64,000 nucleotides of DNA from Rhodopseudomonas pentothenatexigens (lineage in GTDB: Bacteria; Pseudomonadota; Alphaproteobacteria; Rhizobiales; Xanthobacteraceae): positions 1-64,000 of the forward strand of contig NZ_UFQQ01000020.1 in assembly GCF_900218015.1 (NCBI RefSeq). The letters run 5' to 3'. Below, piece after piece: positions 56,091 through 64,000 of the stretch. How positions within the stretch are numbered: the first letter of the stretch is position 1; each line of letters opens with the position of its first letter. The notes below the pieces were generated by a model. The model saw only the letters and a list, made by a program, of their open reading frames with translations. It ran no database searches and had not been told where the DNA came from. Both the position numbers and the translations under genes were made by a program.

Positions 56091-57761
56091 CTACATCTTC
56101 ACGCCGAGTTCCTGCAGCCGCTCGGCGGCCTCCTTGAACTGCGGGCTGAGCTTGACGGTCTGCTGAAAGTCGGCGACCGCGCCTTCTTTGTCGCCGGACT
56201 CCAGCCGCGAGTTGCCGCGGTTGAAATACGCCATCGCGTAGTTCGGGCTGATCGCGATCGCACGATCGAAATCGGCGATCGCCTTGGCCAGATCGTTCTT
56301 GTCGCGCCAGACGTTGCCGCGATTGTTGTAGGCGGTGGCGTATTTCGGATCGAGCCGGATCGCTTCGGTGTGATCGGCGAGCGCCTGATCGAGCAGCTTC
56401 AGCCCGCGATAGGCGTTGCCGCGGCCGCTATAGGCCAGCGCCGATTTCGGATCGTAACGCAGCGACTCGCTGAAATCGATCAGAGCGCGCTGATAGTCGC
56501 CCTGCCGGCGATACATGCTGCCGCGCTGCAGGTGCACCAGCGCGCGATTGGCGTCGCTGCCGCCCTGCGAATTGACCAGCAGCGTGCAGACCTTGATGAT
56601 CTGCTTGATGCCCTCCTCACCCGGGCCGAGATCCGTCACCGGGAAGGTGCAGCGCCGATACGCCTGCTGCGCCGCCTCGGGTGACGGCTCCTTGCTACGC
56701 TTCGCCTCACCGAGTTTCTTCAGCACATCGACCGCCGGCGGAAAGCCCGGCGCGAGTAACAATGCCTTGGTCACCGACGCGCGCGCCGCCACCTTGTCCC
56801 CGAGCAGCCTCAGCGTCTCGGCCCGATTGACGTAGGCGAGCGGATGCTGCGGCTCCAGCCGGATCGCCATGTCCTCGTCGGCCAGCGCACGAAGGCTCTG
56901 GTTCTGCAGTTCGAGCGCCGAGGCGCGGTTGAGATACAGGCCGCTCTCGTTCGGCGACAGCCGGATCGCCTCGGTGAAGTCGGCCACCGCTCCTCCGGTG
57001 TCGTGCGTCAGCAGCCGAATGAAGCCGCGCCCCTTGAAGCCCCCGGCATCGGCCGGTGCAAGCTTGATCGCTTCGGTGTAGTCGGCGGCCGCGCCGGCGG
57101 TGTCGCGCAGATTGCGCCGCGCATCGCCGCGATTGAGCAGCGTGCCAACGTCCTCCGGCGCCACTTTCAATGCCTCGGTGTAGTCGGCCACGGCGCGAAC
57201 GTCGTCGCCCTTGCGATGATACGCAAAGCCGCGCACCGCATAAACCTCGCCACTTTCCTTCGGCCGCAGCTCGATGGCGCGCGAATAGTCCGCGACAGCG
57301 CGATCGTAGTGCCCGAGCTTCAGTTCAGCGCTGCCCCGGACGAAATGCGCCAACGGCAGGTTCGGGTCGAGCTTGATCGCGTGATCGGCATCGGCGAGCG
57401 CACGGTTGGGCTTGCCGCTGACGTTCCAGAAATTGGCGCGCGTGGTGTAGGCGTCCGCAGCGTCCGGATTGGCCTCGATCGCCGCGTCGAGATCCGCCTC
57501 GGCGCCCGCGAGATCGCGTCGATGGGTGCGCAGGAAGCCCCGCTTGAGATAGGCACCGGCCAGCGCCTTGCCGCTCAGCGCACCGGAATCGATCGCCGCC
57601 GTGCATGCCGCGAAGCTTGCCTCCACGGAGGTGATCGGCAACTGGCATTTCTGCGCCGCGTCCTCGCTCTGGGCGCGGGCCGACAAACTGATACCAACGT
57701 CCGAGAACCAGCAACAGCTCGCCAGCAAAATCGACGTAAGGGCAAAATACGGCCGGGCCAT
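56091..57761 (-). CDS. TPR-repeat protein (556 aa), exported
   Basis: An N-terminal hydrophobic segment with Cys (ALTSILLASCCWFSDVGISLSA) is probably a signal peptide or lipoprotein anchor. Then come at least ten TPR units of 34 residues, e.g. AYTTRANFWNVSGKPNRALADADHAIKLDPN and DYSRAIELRPKESG. A linker region at about residues 330-390 (GPGEEGIKQIIKVCTLLVNSQGG) divides two TPR blocks. Protein-protein interaction is the expected role; the partner is unknown. Single gene. Confidence 0.85.
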   Translation of the reverse strand: MARPYFALTSILLASCCWFSDVGISLSARAQSEDAAQKCQLPITSVEASFAACTAAIDSGALSGKALAGAYLKRGFLRTHRRDLAGAEADLDAAIEANPDAADAYTTRANFWNVSGKPNRALADADHAIKLDPNLPLAHFVRGSAELKLGHYDRAVADYSRAIELRPKESGEVYAVRGFAYHRKGDDVRAVADYTEALKVAPEDVGTLLNRGDARRNLRDTAGAAADYTEAIKLAPADAGGFKGRGFIRLLTHDTGGAVADFTEAIRLSPNESGLYLNRASALELQNQSLRALADEDMAIRLEPQHPLAYVNRAETLRLLGDKVAARASVTKALLLAPGFPPAVDVLKKLGEAKRSKEPSPEAAQQAYRRCTFPVTDLGPGEEGIKQIIKVCTLLVNSQGGSDANRALVHLQRGSMYRRQGDYQRALIDFSESLRYDPKSALAYSGRGNAYRGLKLLDQALADHTEAIRLDPKYATAYNNRGNVWRDKNDLAKAIADFDRAIAISPNYAMAYFNRGNSRLESGDKEGAVADFQQTVKLSPQFKEAAERLQELGVKM

Positions 57762-57846
57762 CGGCGCCTCCGAAAGGAAATCGTGCTTCCTTCCAGTCGC
57801 GCGATGGCCCGCACCGGTTCAAACGTGAGCCCGCGGGGCGGCGGTG

Positions 57847-58320
57847 TTACTTCGCCGGCGCGTAGAACGTACCGTCGATCTCGGCGATGTCGCCCTGGTC
57901 GAGCGCCGGCACCTGCAGCACGGTGCGCGGCGGATACGGGCCGTCGCCCCAGATGTCCTTCTGCACCTTGTTGACCACCGGCCGATATTTGGCGACGTCG
58001 GTGACGAACACGGTGAGCCGCACCGCGTCGGCCTTGGTGGCGCCGGCAGCTTCGGCCGCCGCCAGCATGTTGTCGAACATCCGCCGGATCCGCGCCTCGT
58101 CGCCGTCGACCATCTTGCCGGTGACGCGGTCGGTGCCCCGCATCCCGCCGATGAACACGAAGTCGCCGGCGCGGGCGCCGATGCTCCAGGTGCCGCTCGG
58201 CGTGATCGTCTTGTCGGTCGGCGCGATGATCTTGACCGCACTGGATTCGGCGGCAGCCACCGCCGGTATCGCGACGGCAAGGGCGGCAGCAGCAAGCAGC
58301 GTTCGCAGAGAGGCGTTCAT
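57847..58320 (-). CDS. Exported RidA-family protein
   Basis: A 157-residue protein. It starts MNASLRTLLAAAALAVAIPAVAAAESS, a signal peptide, followed by a RidA/YjgF domain (SIGARAGDFVFIGGMRGTDRVTGKMVDG, QVPALDQGDIAEIDGTFYAP). RidA proteins hydrolyse reactive enamines and imines released by amino acid and amine enzymes. Most are cytoplasmic; this one is exported. Its start overlaps the stop of the LodB-like gene by 4 bp, so it is part of the oxidase operon. The key catalytic Arg of RidA is not obvious and should be checked. Confidence 0.85.
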   Translation of the reverse strand: MNASLRTLLAAAALAVAIPAVAAAESSAVKIIAPTDKTITPSGTWSIGARAGDFVFIGGMRGTDRVTGKMVDGDEARIRRMFDNMLAAAEAAGATKADAVRLTVFVTDVAKYRPVVNKVQKDIWGDGPYPPRTVLQVPALDQGDIAEIDGTFYAPAK

Positions 58321-59417
58321 GGCGAGGTCTCCTGGTGGGGATGGGAGGATGCATTGGTGCGGCGGCGCTGCCAGAACGGCGCATCGGCGAAGCGCGGCTC
58401 GGCGGCGTACATCGCCTGCTGGGTGACGAGGTGCTGCGCGATCCCCTGCAAGTAATCGCGCTCATAGGCTTCCGCCCGCTCAGACTGGCCATCAGTCAGG
58501 GTCAGCGCCGCCTCGGCGGCCGCCATGCCGCTCCACAGCGCGGTGGCGAGGCCGTTGGCGCCGAGCGGGTCGAGCGCCGCCGCGGCATCGCCGGCGCGCA
58601 AGATCCGCCCCTCGATCAATCGGCTGGCCGTCACGGTGGCGGCAGCCGCGACCTGGGGCGGTTCACGGGCGGCGGTCGCATCCAGCCCCAGGCTGTATAG
58701 CCGCGAAGCGATCGCGATCGTCGACGCTGCCAGGCCGGTCCATGTGGCGCCGTCCTGCGCGGCGCCGGGCGGCAACAGATCGGTGTCGGTGAACAGGCCG
58801 AGCATCATGCGACGGCCCGGCAGCGGCGCCATGTACCACCATCCCAGCGCCACCGCTTCGACCAGCGTCGCGGCGGCGGCCTCGGTCTCGTCAGGCAGGT
58901 CGAGCACACGCCACACCGCCACCAGCCGGTCGGTGCGGCGCCGCCCCGCGGTGGCCCCCGACGACAGCGCGGCGCGACCACTGCAGTCGACGGCCGCGTC
59001 GGCGAACACGACGCGGCCGTCACCGAGTTCGAGCACGACTCCGTCGCAGTGATGTACCAGCATGGTGACGATGATCGGATGGAACTCGATCGCATCACGG
59101 TGCAGCTTGGCCCGCATCCGGCGCTCGAAGCCGGCGCGGTCGAGGTGCCAGCCGCCGTCGCCCTGCGCGGCCCGCCGCAAGGTCGCATCGCCCCACACCG
59201 AAAACCTGCCGTGAGTCGGCAGTGCGGTTGCAGCGTCCAGGAGGTCGGCCCAATCCAGCCGGTCGAGCAATGGCGCGGCCGCCGGCGACAACGTCTCACC
59301 ACGGCTGATCACATCGCGATCCGGCGCAATCAGCAGCGGCCGTCGTCCGGCCAGCACCACAGTGCGGGCGGCGGCAAGCGCCGCCAGCCCGGCGCCGATC
59401 ACGGCAATCCGGCCCAT
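58317..59417 (-). CDS. LodB-like FAD-dependent oxidoreductase
   Basis: A 366-residue flavoprotein. The dinucleotide motif is VIGAGLAALAAARTVVLAGR, with a second FAD motif at ILRAGDAAAALDPLGANGLATAL. Positioned 6 bp after a LodA-like gene and resembling the tryptophan-halogenase/GG-reductase fold, it fits LodB, the flavoprotein needed to form the cysteine tryptophylquinone of LodA. Inference rests on gene pairing plus fold; LodB sequences are diverse. The stop overlaps the start of the RidA-like gene. Confidence 0.75.
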   Translation of the reverse strand: MGRIAVIGAGLAALAAARTVVLAGRRPLLIAPDRDVISRGETLSPAAAPLLDRLDWADLLDAATALPTHGRFSVWGDATLRRAAQGDGGWHLDRAGFERRMRAKLHRDAIEFHPIIVTMLVHHCDGVVLELGDGRVVFADAAVDCSGRAALSSGATAGRRRTDRLVAVWRVLDLPDETEAAAATLVEAVALGWWYMAPLPGRRMMLGLFTDTDLLPPGAAQDGATWTGLAASTIAIASRLYSLGLDATAAREPPQVAAAATVTASRLIEGRILRAGDAAAALDPLGANGLATALWSGMAAAEAALTLTDGQSERAEAYERDYLQGIAQHLVTQQAMYAAEPRFADAPFWQRRRTNASSHPHQETSP

Positions 59418-59422
59418 CGAGA

Positions 59423-61387
59423 TCAGCGCGGCAGCGTCGGCGCCGCGATGTCCATCGAACCGCGCTGGACCTCGACGTAGAGCTGATCGGGCACTCCGGG
59501 CAGCCCCTTCGGACCTGGACGACGCACCACGACGCCCATCTGCGTCCACAGCTCGATCATGCGGCGCAGGCCATCGGTGTAGCCGGCTTCGACGTGCAGA
59601 CCGATGCCCGCGGCGCCGCGCGCCCACGGCACCCGCGTGTGATAGAACCGCAGCCGCTCCTCTTCGGTCAGGTCGGTCCGCATCATCTGCTGATAGAACG
59701 CTTCCGGCAGCACATCGACCGGCAGCAGCGCCGGCCACCACACCGGCGTCGGGAAGCCGCTCGCGGTCAGCACCGCCTGGCAGCTGAAGGCATCGCCCTG
59801 CCACGGCACGCCCATCCAGCGGGTCAGATCGCCCGGCGCCTGCGGGCCGATCGGCTTGCCCTGCTCCGGCTTGTCGGGATTGCCGGCGAACACGTTGACC
59901 GGATTGAGCTGCAGCCCGACGTCCTGCGCCAAACTCTTGCGGTTCGACAGCGCCAGACGGAACGGCAGCTTGGTCTCGTTCGGTCCGCGATACAGCTCCT
60001 TGTGGCGGATCGGCCAGGTGATTTCGACGCCGGGATGGAAGGCTCCGCCCGAGCAGGCGTCGAGCGCGGCGCGCGTCATCGCTTCGGGGCGCAATTCGGT
60101 CGGCAGATCGTCGAGCGTGCGAACCGAGTCCGCGCTCTTGTCGGCGTAGTCCGCCTCGAACTTGCCGTCGGCCCACAGTTCGAGCACGCGATATTGTGTC
60201 GGCGTCAGCGCCAGCCAGGCGTGCGGGCTGTCCTGATAGTTGACGCCGTCGCCGAGCATGATCGGAATCGCGTAGCCGCGCTGATCGCTGCCGTCCGGCT
60301 TGCGGAACGCATCGAACACCTTCTTGCGCTCGGCCTTGGCATCGGCGCCGGGCTTGGCCAGCGTCTCGATCGTCGCCGGGTTGGACAGATCGCCGATGTC
60401 GTTCCAGGCGGCGCCGAGGAACGACGCCGTCGCCACCCACTGCATCGCGCCGGCGCGGCGCAGGATCGGCAACACGTCGCGGCGGAACGACACCTTGTCG
60501 GTGGGGCTCTGCAACTGGCCGAGCGCCACCATCGCTTCGCGCGCAGCATCGTACAACGTCACGATCGGCTCGAGCTGCGGCGCGAATTTCGGCCCACAAC
60601 ACACCACCCAGGCCGGATCGCAATCCAGCTTCCGGCCGTCGACGGTGACGGTCGCCTTGACCCAGCCGTCGGCCCAGTCGTCGTGCCAGCCGTCATTGTT
60701 GGTGAAGTCGCGCACCGGATTCTGCGGCAGTGCCGTGCGCGACACACCGTCGGCGGCGAACACCAACAGGCGCCCCTTGTCGTCGGTGCGCAGATGGCCC
60801 AGCGAGACGTCGAGCGTCTGCCAGAACCGGCCCTTCATCCGATATCGGTCGTCGCCGCCCGTGGGGTTGGTCGAGGCGCCGGCGATCTCCAGCCGGCCGC
60901 CGTCGATGCACAGCATCGCCTCGCGCTTGTCCGCCGCAATGAAGGGATTGCGCTGCGCACCCGGGACGCCGGGCGCGCTGTCGCCACGGTCCATTGCGTT
61001 GACGAAGCCGTACCAAGCCGCCTTGGTGTTGGCGACGTGTACGCTCCAAGTCACGCCATCGGCGCCGTCCAGCTCGCGCACCACGCGGCCCTGGTCGTCG
61101 TAGCCGAACAGCCGGAAACGCTGCACCTGTTTCTTGATCCGGCCCTGCTTGTCCTTGAATCCGCCTTCGGGCTCGTCGAGCAGTCCCGGCACTTCGGGCG
61201 CCAGGAACCACTCCTCGGCATTGCCGACGCGGGAGAAACCGATCGCCGGGAAGATCGCGACCTTGGCGATCTTGGCCCCCTTGGGCGCCGCCGGTTGCGC
61301 GTGCAGCGACGAAATCGCCGCCTTCGCCAGCAGTGGCCCACCCAGCCCGATGGCCGCAGCCCCAAGCAGAAAATCGCGACGCTTCAC
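59423..61387 (-). CDS. LodA/GoxA-like quinoprotein amino acid oxidase
   Basis: A 654-residue protein with a twin-arginine signal (MKRRDFLLGAAAIGLGG). The N-terminal region IAKVAIFPAIGFSRVGNAEEWFLAPE is the hallmark start of LodA/GoxA-type oxidases. Candidate cross-linking residues for cysteine tryptophylquinone are Cys445 (LDACSGGAFHPGVEITW) and Trp550/551 (PTPVWWPALLPV). Characterised members oxidise lysine or glycine to the aldehyde or keto product with H2O2 and ammonia; substrate specificity here is unknown. The export signal implies that the cofactor forms before or during export, with the LodB-like partner. First gene of a three-gene operon. Confidence 0.82.
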   Translation of the reverse strand: MKRRDFLLGAAAIGLGGPLLAKAAISSLHAQPAAPKGAKIAKVAIFPAIGFSRVGNAEEWFLAPEVPGLLDEPEGGFKDKQGRIKKQVQRFRLFGYDDQGRVVRELDGADGVTWSVHVANTKAAWYGFVNAMDRGDSAPGVPGAQRNPFIAADKREAMLCIDGGRLEIAGASTNPTGGDDRYRMKGRFWQTLDVSLGHLRTDDKGRLLVFAADGVSRTALPQNPVRDFTNNDGWHDDWADGWVKATVTVDGRKLDCDPAWVVCCGPKFAPQLEPIVTLYDAAREAMVALGQLQSPTDKVSFRRDVLPILRRAGAMQWVATASFLGAAWNDIGDLSNPATIETLAKPGADAKAERKKVFDAFRKPDGSDQRGYAIPIMLGDGVNYQDSPHAWLALTPTQYRVLELWADGKFEADYADKSADSVRTLDDLPTELRPEAMTRAALDACSGGAFHPGVEITWPIRHKELYRGPNETKLPFRLALSNRKSLAQDVGLQLNPVNVFAGNPDKPEQGKPIGPQAPGDLTRWMGVPWQGDAFSCQAVLTASGFPTPVWWPALLPVDVLPEAFYQQMMRTDLTEEERLRFYHTRVPWARGAAGIGLHVEAGYTDGLRRMIELWTQMGVVVRRPGPKGLPGVPDQLYVEVQRGSMDIAAPTLPR

Positions 61388-61546
61388 CTGTTGCCCTCCC
61401 CGACATCGATATGACGGAGATGGTATTGGCTTACTGGTGATTAAAGAGCGTTTAATGAGCGATTTGTACGCTCAGGCAGCAGGTATGCAGCGGGAGCGCC
61501 ACCGGATGGCCCCAGCTCGCCGGTGGGGCTGCCGGTCAGCCCGCGA

Positions 61547-61918
61547 TCAACCGTCGATCGAAGCCGGCTTGAGCTCCACCGACTCGCCGCAGCCGCAGGC
61601 GGAGATCTGGTTCGGGTTGTTGAAGACGAACTGCGCCTGCATCCTGTCGGCCTTGTAGTCCATCTCGGTGCCGAGCAGGAACAGCACCGCCTTGGGATCG
61701 ACCAGGATCTTGACGCCCTTGTCTTCGATCACTTCGTCGTTCGGCTTGACGTCGTGTGCGTACTCGACCGTGTAGGACTGCCCGGCGCAGCCGCCGTTCT
61801 TGATCCCGACGCGCAGGCCGAGGATCTCGCTGTCGGCGCGGCCCATCAGTTCCTTGACGCGGCCGGCCGCCGCGTCGGTGAGGCGCATCACTTGAGGCCG
61901 AGGACGTGCCGTAGCCAT
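61547..61918 (-). CDS. sufA: A-type Fe-S carrier protein (SufA/IscA-like)
   Basis: A 123-residue protein with the three conserved Cys of A-type carriers: GIKNGGCAGQSY and a C-terminal CGCGES. From the ATG at 61918 the ribosome site CAGGAG is 11-12 bases upstream; a GTG four codons earlier is less likely. It accepts and passes on Fe-S clusters. Downstream end of the suf gene run, 129 bp after the VOC gene. Confidence 0.9.
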   Translation of the reverse strand: MATARPRPQVMRLTDAAAGRVKELMGRADSEILGLRVGIKNGGCAGQSYTVEYAHDVKPNDEVIEDKGVKILVDPKAVLFLLGTEMDYKADRMQAQFVFNNPNQISACGCGESVELKPASIDG

Positions 61919-62047
61919 GGTGTTTCCCACTCCTGTTGCCGGGCCTGCCCGGAGACGTTCGCCGCTTCACCGGCGACCAGCCGGACCTTCAGATAGTCAC
62001 GCAAATGCCAGTTCGAAAGGTGTTACCACGTCGTCGCCGTATGCGGC

Positions 62048-62464
62048 CTAATGGATCGGCCAGACACCCGGCGTCACAAGTTCCAACAGATGGCGGTCCG
62101 GGTCGCGGAAGTAGATACTCGACCCGCCGCGCGGCCACTCCGTGCGGCCTTCGATCGCCACGCCATGCTCCGAAAGGCGCGCTTCCCATTCGCCGAGCCG
62201 GTCGCGATCGACCGACAGGCCCATGTGGACCGGTCCGCTGCCGTCGTGCGGCGGGATCGTGCCGCCCGGCAGTTCGACCGTCTCCAGCGTGCTCCCCCGC
62301 CTGAACAACAGCAGCACGCTGCGGCCGCCCACATCGAAAGCACAGAACCGCTGGTCGCTCGACATCGGACTCAGCAGCAGGACGTCCTGGTAGAAGCTTC
62401 GGGCGCGATCGAGGTCATCGACATACAGCGCCGTCTCGATCACGCCGTTCAGACGCAGACCCAA
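62048..62464 (-). CDS. VOC-family (glyoxalase/bleomycin-resistance-like) protein
   Basis: A 138-residue two-module VOC domain: VIETALYVDDLDRARSFYQDVLLL at the start and IYFRDPDRHLLELVTPGVW at the end. Likely metal ligands are the His of PVHMGL and the Glu in LLELV. It lies between the SufT-type gene (7 bp) and the sufA gene. Its reaction is unknown, and its placement in a suf operon is unusual. Confidence 0.85.
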   Translation of the reverse strand: MGLRLNGVIETALYVDDLDRARSFYQDVLLLSPMSSDQRFCAFDVGGRSVLLLFRRGSTLETVELPGGTIPPHDGSGPVHMGLSVDRDRLGEWEARLSEHGVAIEGRTEWPRGGSSIYFRDPDRHLLELVTPGVWPIH

Positions 62465-62471
62465 TCCGTCC

Positions 62472-62840
62472 TCACCACATGTTCAGCACGAGCCGGGCCT
62501 CGTCGCTCATCCGCTCCGGCGTCCACGGCGGCTCCCAGACGATGTTGACGTTGACCACCCCGACGCCGGGAACGCTGGCGACCGCGTTCTCCACCATGGT
62601 CGGCAGTTCGGCCGCAGCCGGGCAGTTCGGCGTCGTCAGCGTCATGTCGAGATCGACGGTGCGGTCGTCCTTGATCTCGACCTTGTAGATCAGCCCGAGC
62701 TCGTAGATGTCGGCCGGAATTTCCGGGTCGAACACCGTCTTCAGGGCGCCGACGATCTCGGTGCCGAGCCGCTCGGTCTCCTCCGGCGGCAGAGCCGAGA
62801 CGGTCTGCATGTTGGCTTTGGCTTCGATCGTATCGGTCAT
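62472..62840 (-). CDS. sufT: SufT-type (MIP18/DUF59) Fe-S assembly protein
   Basis: A 122-residue DUF59 protein. The family signature is KTVFDPEIPADIYELGLIYKVEI and LTTPNCPAAAELP with a conserved Cys, ending in the typical WTPERMSDEARLVLNMW. SufT helps maturation of Fe-S proteins in bacteria. Its start overlaps the sufS stop by 4 bp (ATGA), so it is translationally coupled. Confidence 0.9.
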   Translation of the reverse strand: MTDTIEAKANMQTVSALPPEETERLGTEIVGALKTVFDPEIPADIYELGLIYKVEIKDDRTVDLDMTLTTPNCPAAAELPTMVENAVASVPGVGVVNVNIVWEPPWTPERMSDEARLVLNMW

Positions 62841-64000
62841 GCGAACAGATCCCGCGCCTTGATCAGCGCACTGACGAGTTGGTCCACTTCCTCACGGGTA
62901 TTATACATGCCGAACGACGCCCGGCACGTCGCAGTGACTTGGAACCGCTCCAGCAGCGGCATCACGCAATGGGTGCCGGCGCGGACGGCGATCCCCTGGC
63001 GGTCGATCACGGTGGCGATGTCGTGCGGGTGAGCGCCCTTCATTTCGAAGGAAATCACCGGCCCCTTGTCCCTGGCGGAGCCGATGATCCGCAACGAATT
63101 GATCTCGCGCAGCCGCTCCTGGGCGTAGGTCAAAAGATCGTGTTCATGGGCGGCGATCCGCTCCTTGCCGATCGAATTGACGTAGTCGATCGCCGCGCCG
63201 AGCCCGACCGCCTCGACGATCGCCGGCGTGCCGGCCTCGAATCGATGCGGCGGATCGCCATAGGTCACCCAGTCCTGCGCGACCTCGCGGATCATCTCGC
63301 CGCCGCCGTTGAAGGGCCGCATCTTGGCGAGCACATCGTACTTGCCGTACAGCGCGCCGATCCCGGTCGGACCGTAGATCTTGTGGCCGGTCATCACATA
63401 GAAATCGCAATCGATGTCCTGGACATCGATGGTGAGGTGCACCGCTGCCTGGCTGCCGTCGACCAGCACCGGAATGCCGCGGGCATGGGCGATCCTCACG
63501 ACCTCTTTGACCGGAACGACGGTGCCCAGCGCGTTCGACATCTGGGTGATCGCGACCAGTTTCGTCCGGGCGCTCAGCAGCTTCTCGAACTCGTCGAGCA
63601 GGAAGTTGCCCTCGTCGTCGACCGGCGCCCATTTGATCACCGCACCCTGGCGCTCGCGCAGGAAGTGCCACGGCACGATGTTGGAATGGTGCTCCATGAT
63701 CGAGAGCACGATCTCGTCGCCCTCGCCGATGTTCGGCGCACCCCACGACGACGCCACCAGATTGATCGCCTCGGTGGCGTTGCGGGTGAAGATGATCTCT
63801 TCTGGCCGCTTGGCGTTCAGCAGATGCTGCACGCGGGTGCGACCGCCCTCATAGGCCTCGGTCGCGGCGTTGGCGAGATAGTGCAGGCCGCGATGCACGT
63901 TGGCGTATTCGCTCTCGTAGGCCTGCGTCATCCGCGTCAGCACCTGACGCGGCTTCTGCGCCGAGGCGGCGTTGTCGAGATACACCAGCTTCTTGCCGTA
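62837..64000 (-). CDS. sufS: Cysteine desulfurase SufS (5' end outside the window)
   Basis: At least 387 residues are encoded; the frame is open to the window edge, where it reads YGKKLVYLDNAASAQKP. The PLP lysine is in FYVMTGHKIYGPTGIGALYGK, the substrate-binding region is MEHHSNIVPW, and the catalytic Cys is in VRAGTHCVMPLLERF. It takes sulfur from cysteine as persulfide for the SUF scaffold. The gene order sufS-sufT-VOC-sufA suggests that sufB, sufC and sufD lie just beyond the edge. Confidence 0.95.
   Translation of the reverse strand, partial: YGKKLVYLDNAASAQKPRQVLTRMTQAYESEYANVHRGLHYLANAATEAYEGGRTRVQHLLNAKRPEEIIFTRNATEAINLVASSWGAPNIGEGDEIVLSIMEHHSNIVPWHFLRERQGAVIKWAPVDDEGNFLLDEFEKLLSARTKLVAITQMSNALGTVVPVKEVVRIAHARGIPVLVDGSQAAVHLTIDVQDIDCDFYVMTGHKIYGPTGIGALYGKYDVLAKMRPFNGGGEMIREVAQDWVTYGDPPHRFEAGTPAIVEAVGLGAAIDYVNSIGKERIAAHEHDLLTYAQERLREINSLRIIGSARDKGPVISFEMKGAHPHDIATVIDRQGIAVRAGTHCVMPLLERFQVTATCRASFGMYNTREEVDQLVSALIKARDLFA

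Overview
The window is GC-rich DNA with the high coding density and gene content of an alphaproteobacterium. The proteins look like those of Rhodopseudomonas, Bradyrhizobium and Nitrobacter (Nitrobacteraceae): class I PHA synthase, many methyl-accepting chemotaxis proteins, a SUF operon, a caspase-like protein, and dispersed palindromic repeats built on CATTCCGGGG or GTCATCCTGA. I do not name a strain. No rRNA or tRNA gene was seen.

Layout. Positions 1-570 hold debris of an IS3-family element, including two terminal inverted repeats abutted with 3 bp between them. Then come mostly chromosomal genes: HdeD-like protein (1.5 kb); the EF-P modification pair epmB/epmA divergent from efp (2.6-5.4 kb); lipid kinase, lytic transglycosylase and FUSC protein (5.5-9.1 kb); a CHASE3 chemoreceptor and recJ (9.5-13.5 kb); dehalogenase, acetyltransferase, glpX, hom and an aminotransferase (13.7-18.8 kb); phaC (19.6 kb); an ABC importer plus amidase with a divergent GntR/FCD regulator (21.4-26.5 kb); a B12-type radical SAM protein, methyltransferase, argC and a PaiB-like protein (27-31.5 kb); hydrolases and a DedA protein (32-35 kb); parE (35.9-38.0 kb); a frameshifted HigA-type antitoxin; and a caspase-like protein (40.6-42.2 kb).

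The centrepiece is a complete type II-C CRISPR-Cas locus at 42.26-49.43 kb. It has an array of 33 repeats (36 bp) and 32 spacers, then cas2, cas1 and a 1147-residue cas9 on the minus strand, all with intact catalytic motifs, and a tracrRNA gene just upstream of cas9 with a near-full-length anti-repeat. Each repeat carries a promoter-like pair in the orientation that also matches the tracrRNA. The tracrRNA and cas9 promoters appear interleaved on opposite strands. The locus lies between an intact caspase-like gene and the last ~30 codons of a second, diverged caspase-like gene, which suggests that the CRISPR module replaced one member of a tandem caspase pair next to a chemoreceptor gene.

After the island come a second chemoreceptor, an AraC regulator, a DEAD-box helicase, a diguanylate cyclase, a TfoX-domain protein with a histone-like tail, a TPR protein, and a compact three-gene operon of a LodA-like quinoprotein oxidase, its LodB-like flavoprotein partner and an exported RidA-like protein. 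The window ends in the distal part of a suf operon: sufS (cut by the window edge), a SufT-type gene, a VOC protein and an A-type Fe-S carrier.

The annotation rests on reading translations and nucleotide motifs by eye. Names of families are from recognition of motifs; no database search was run.
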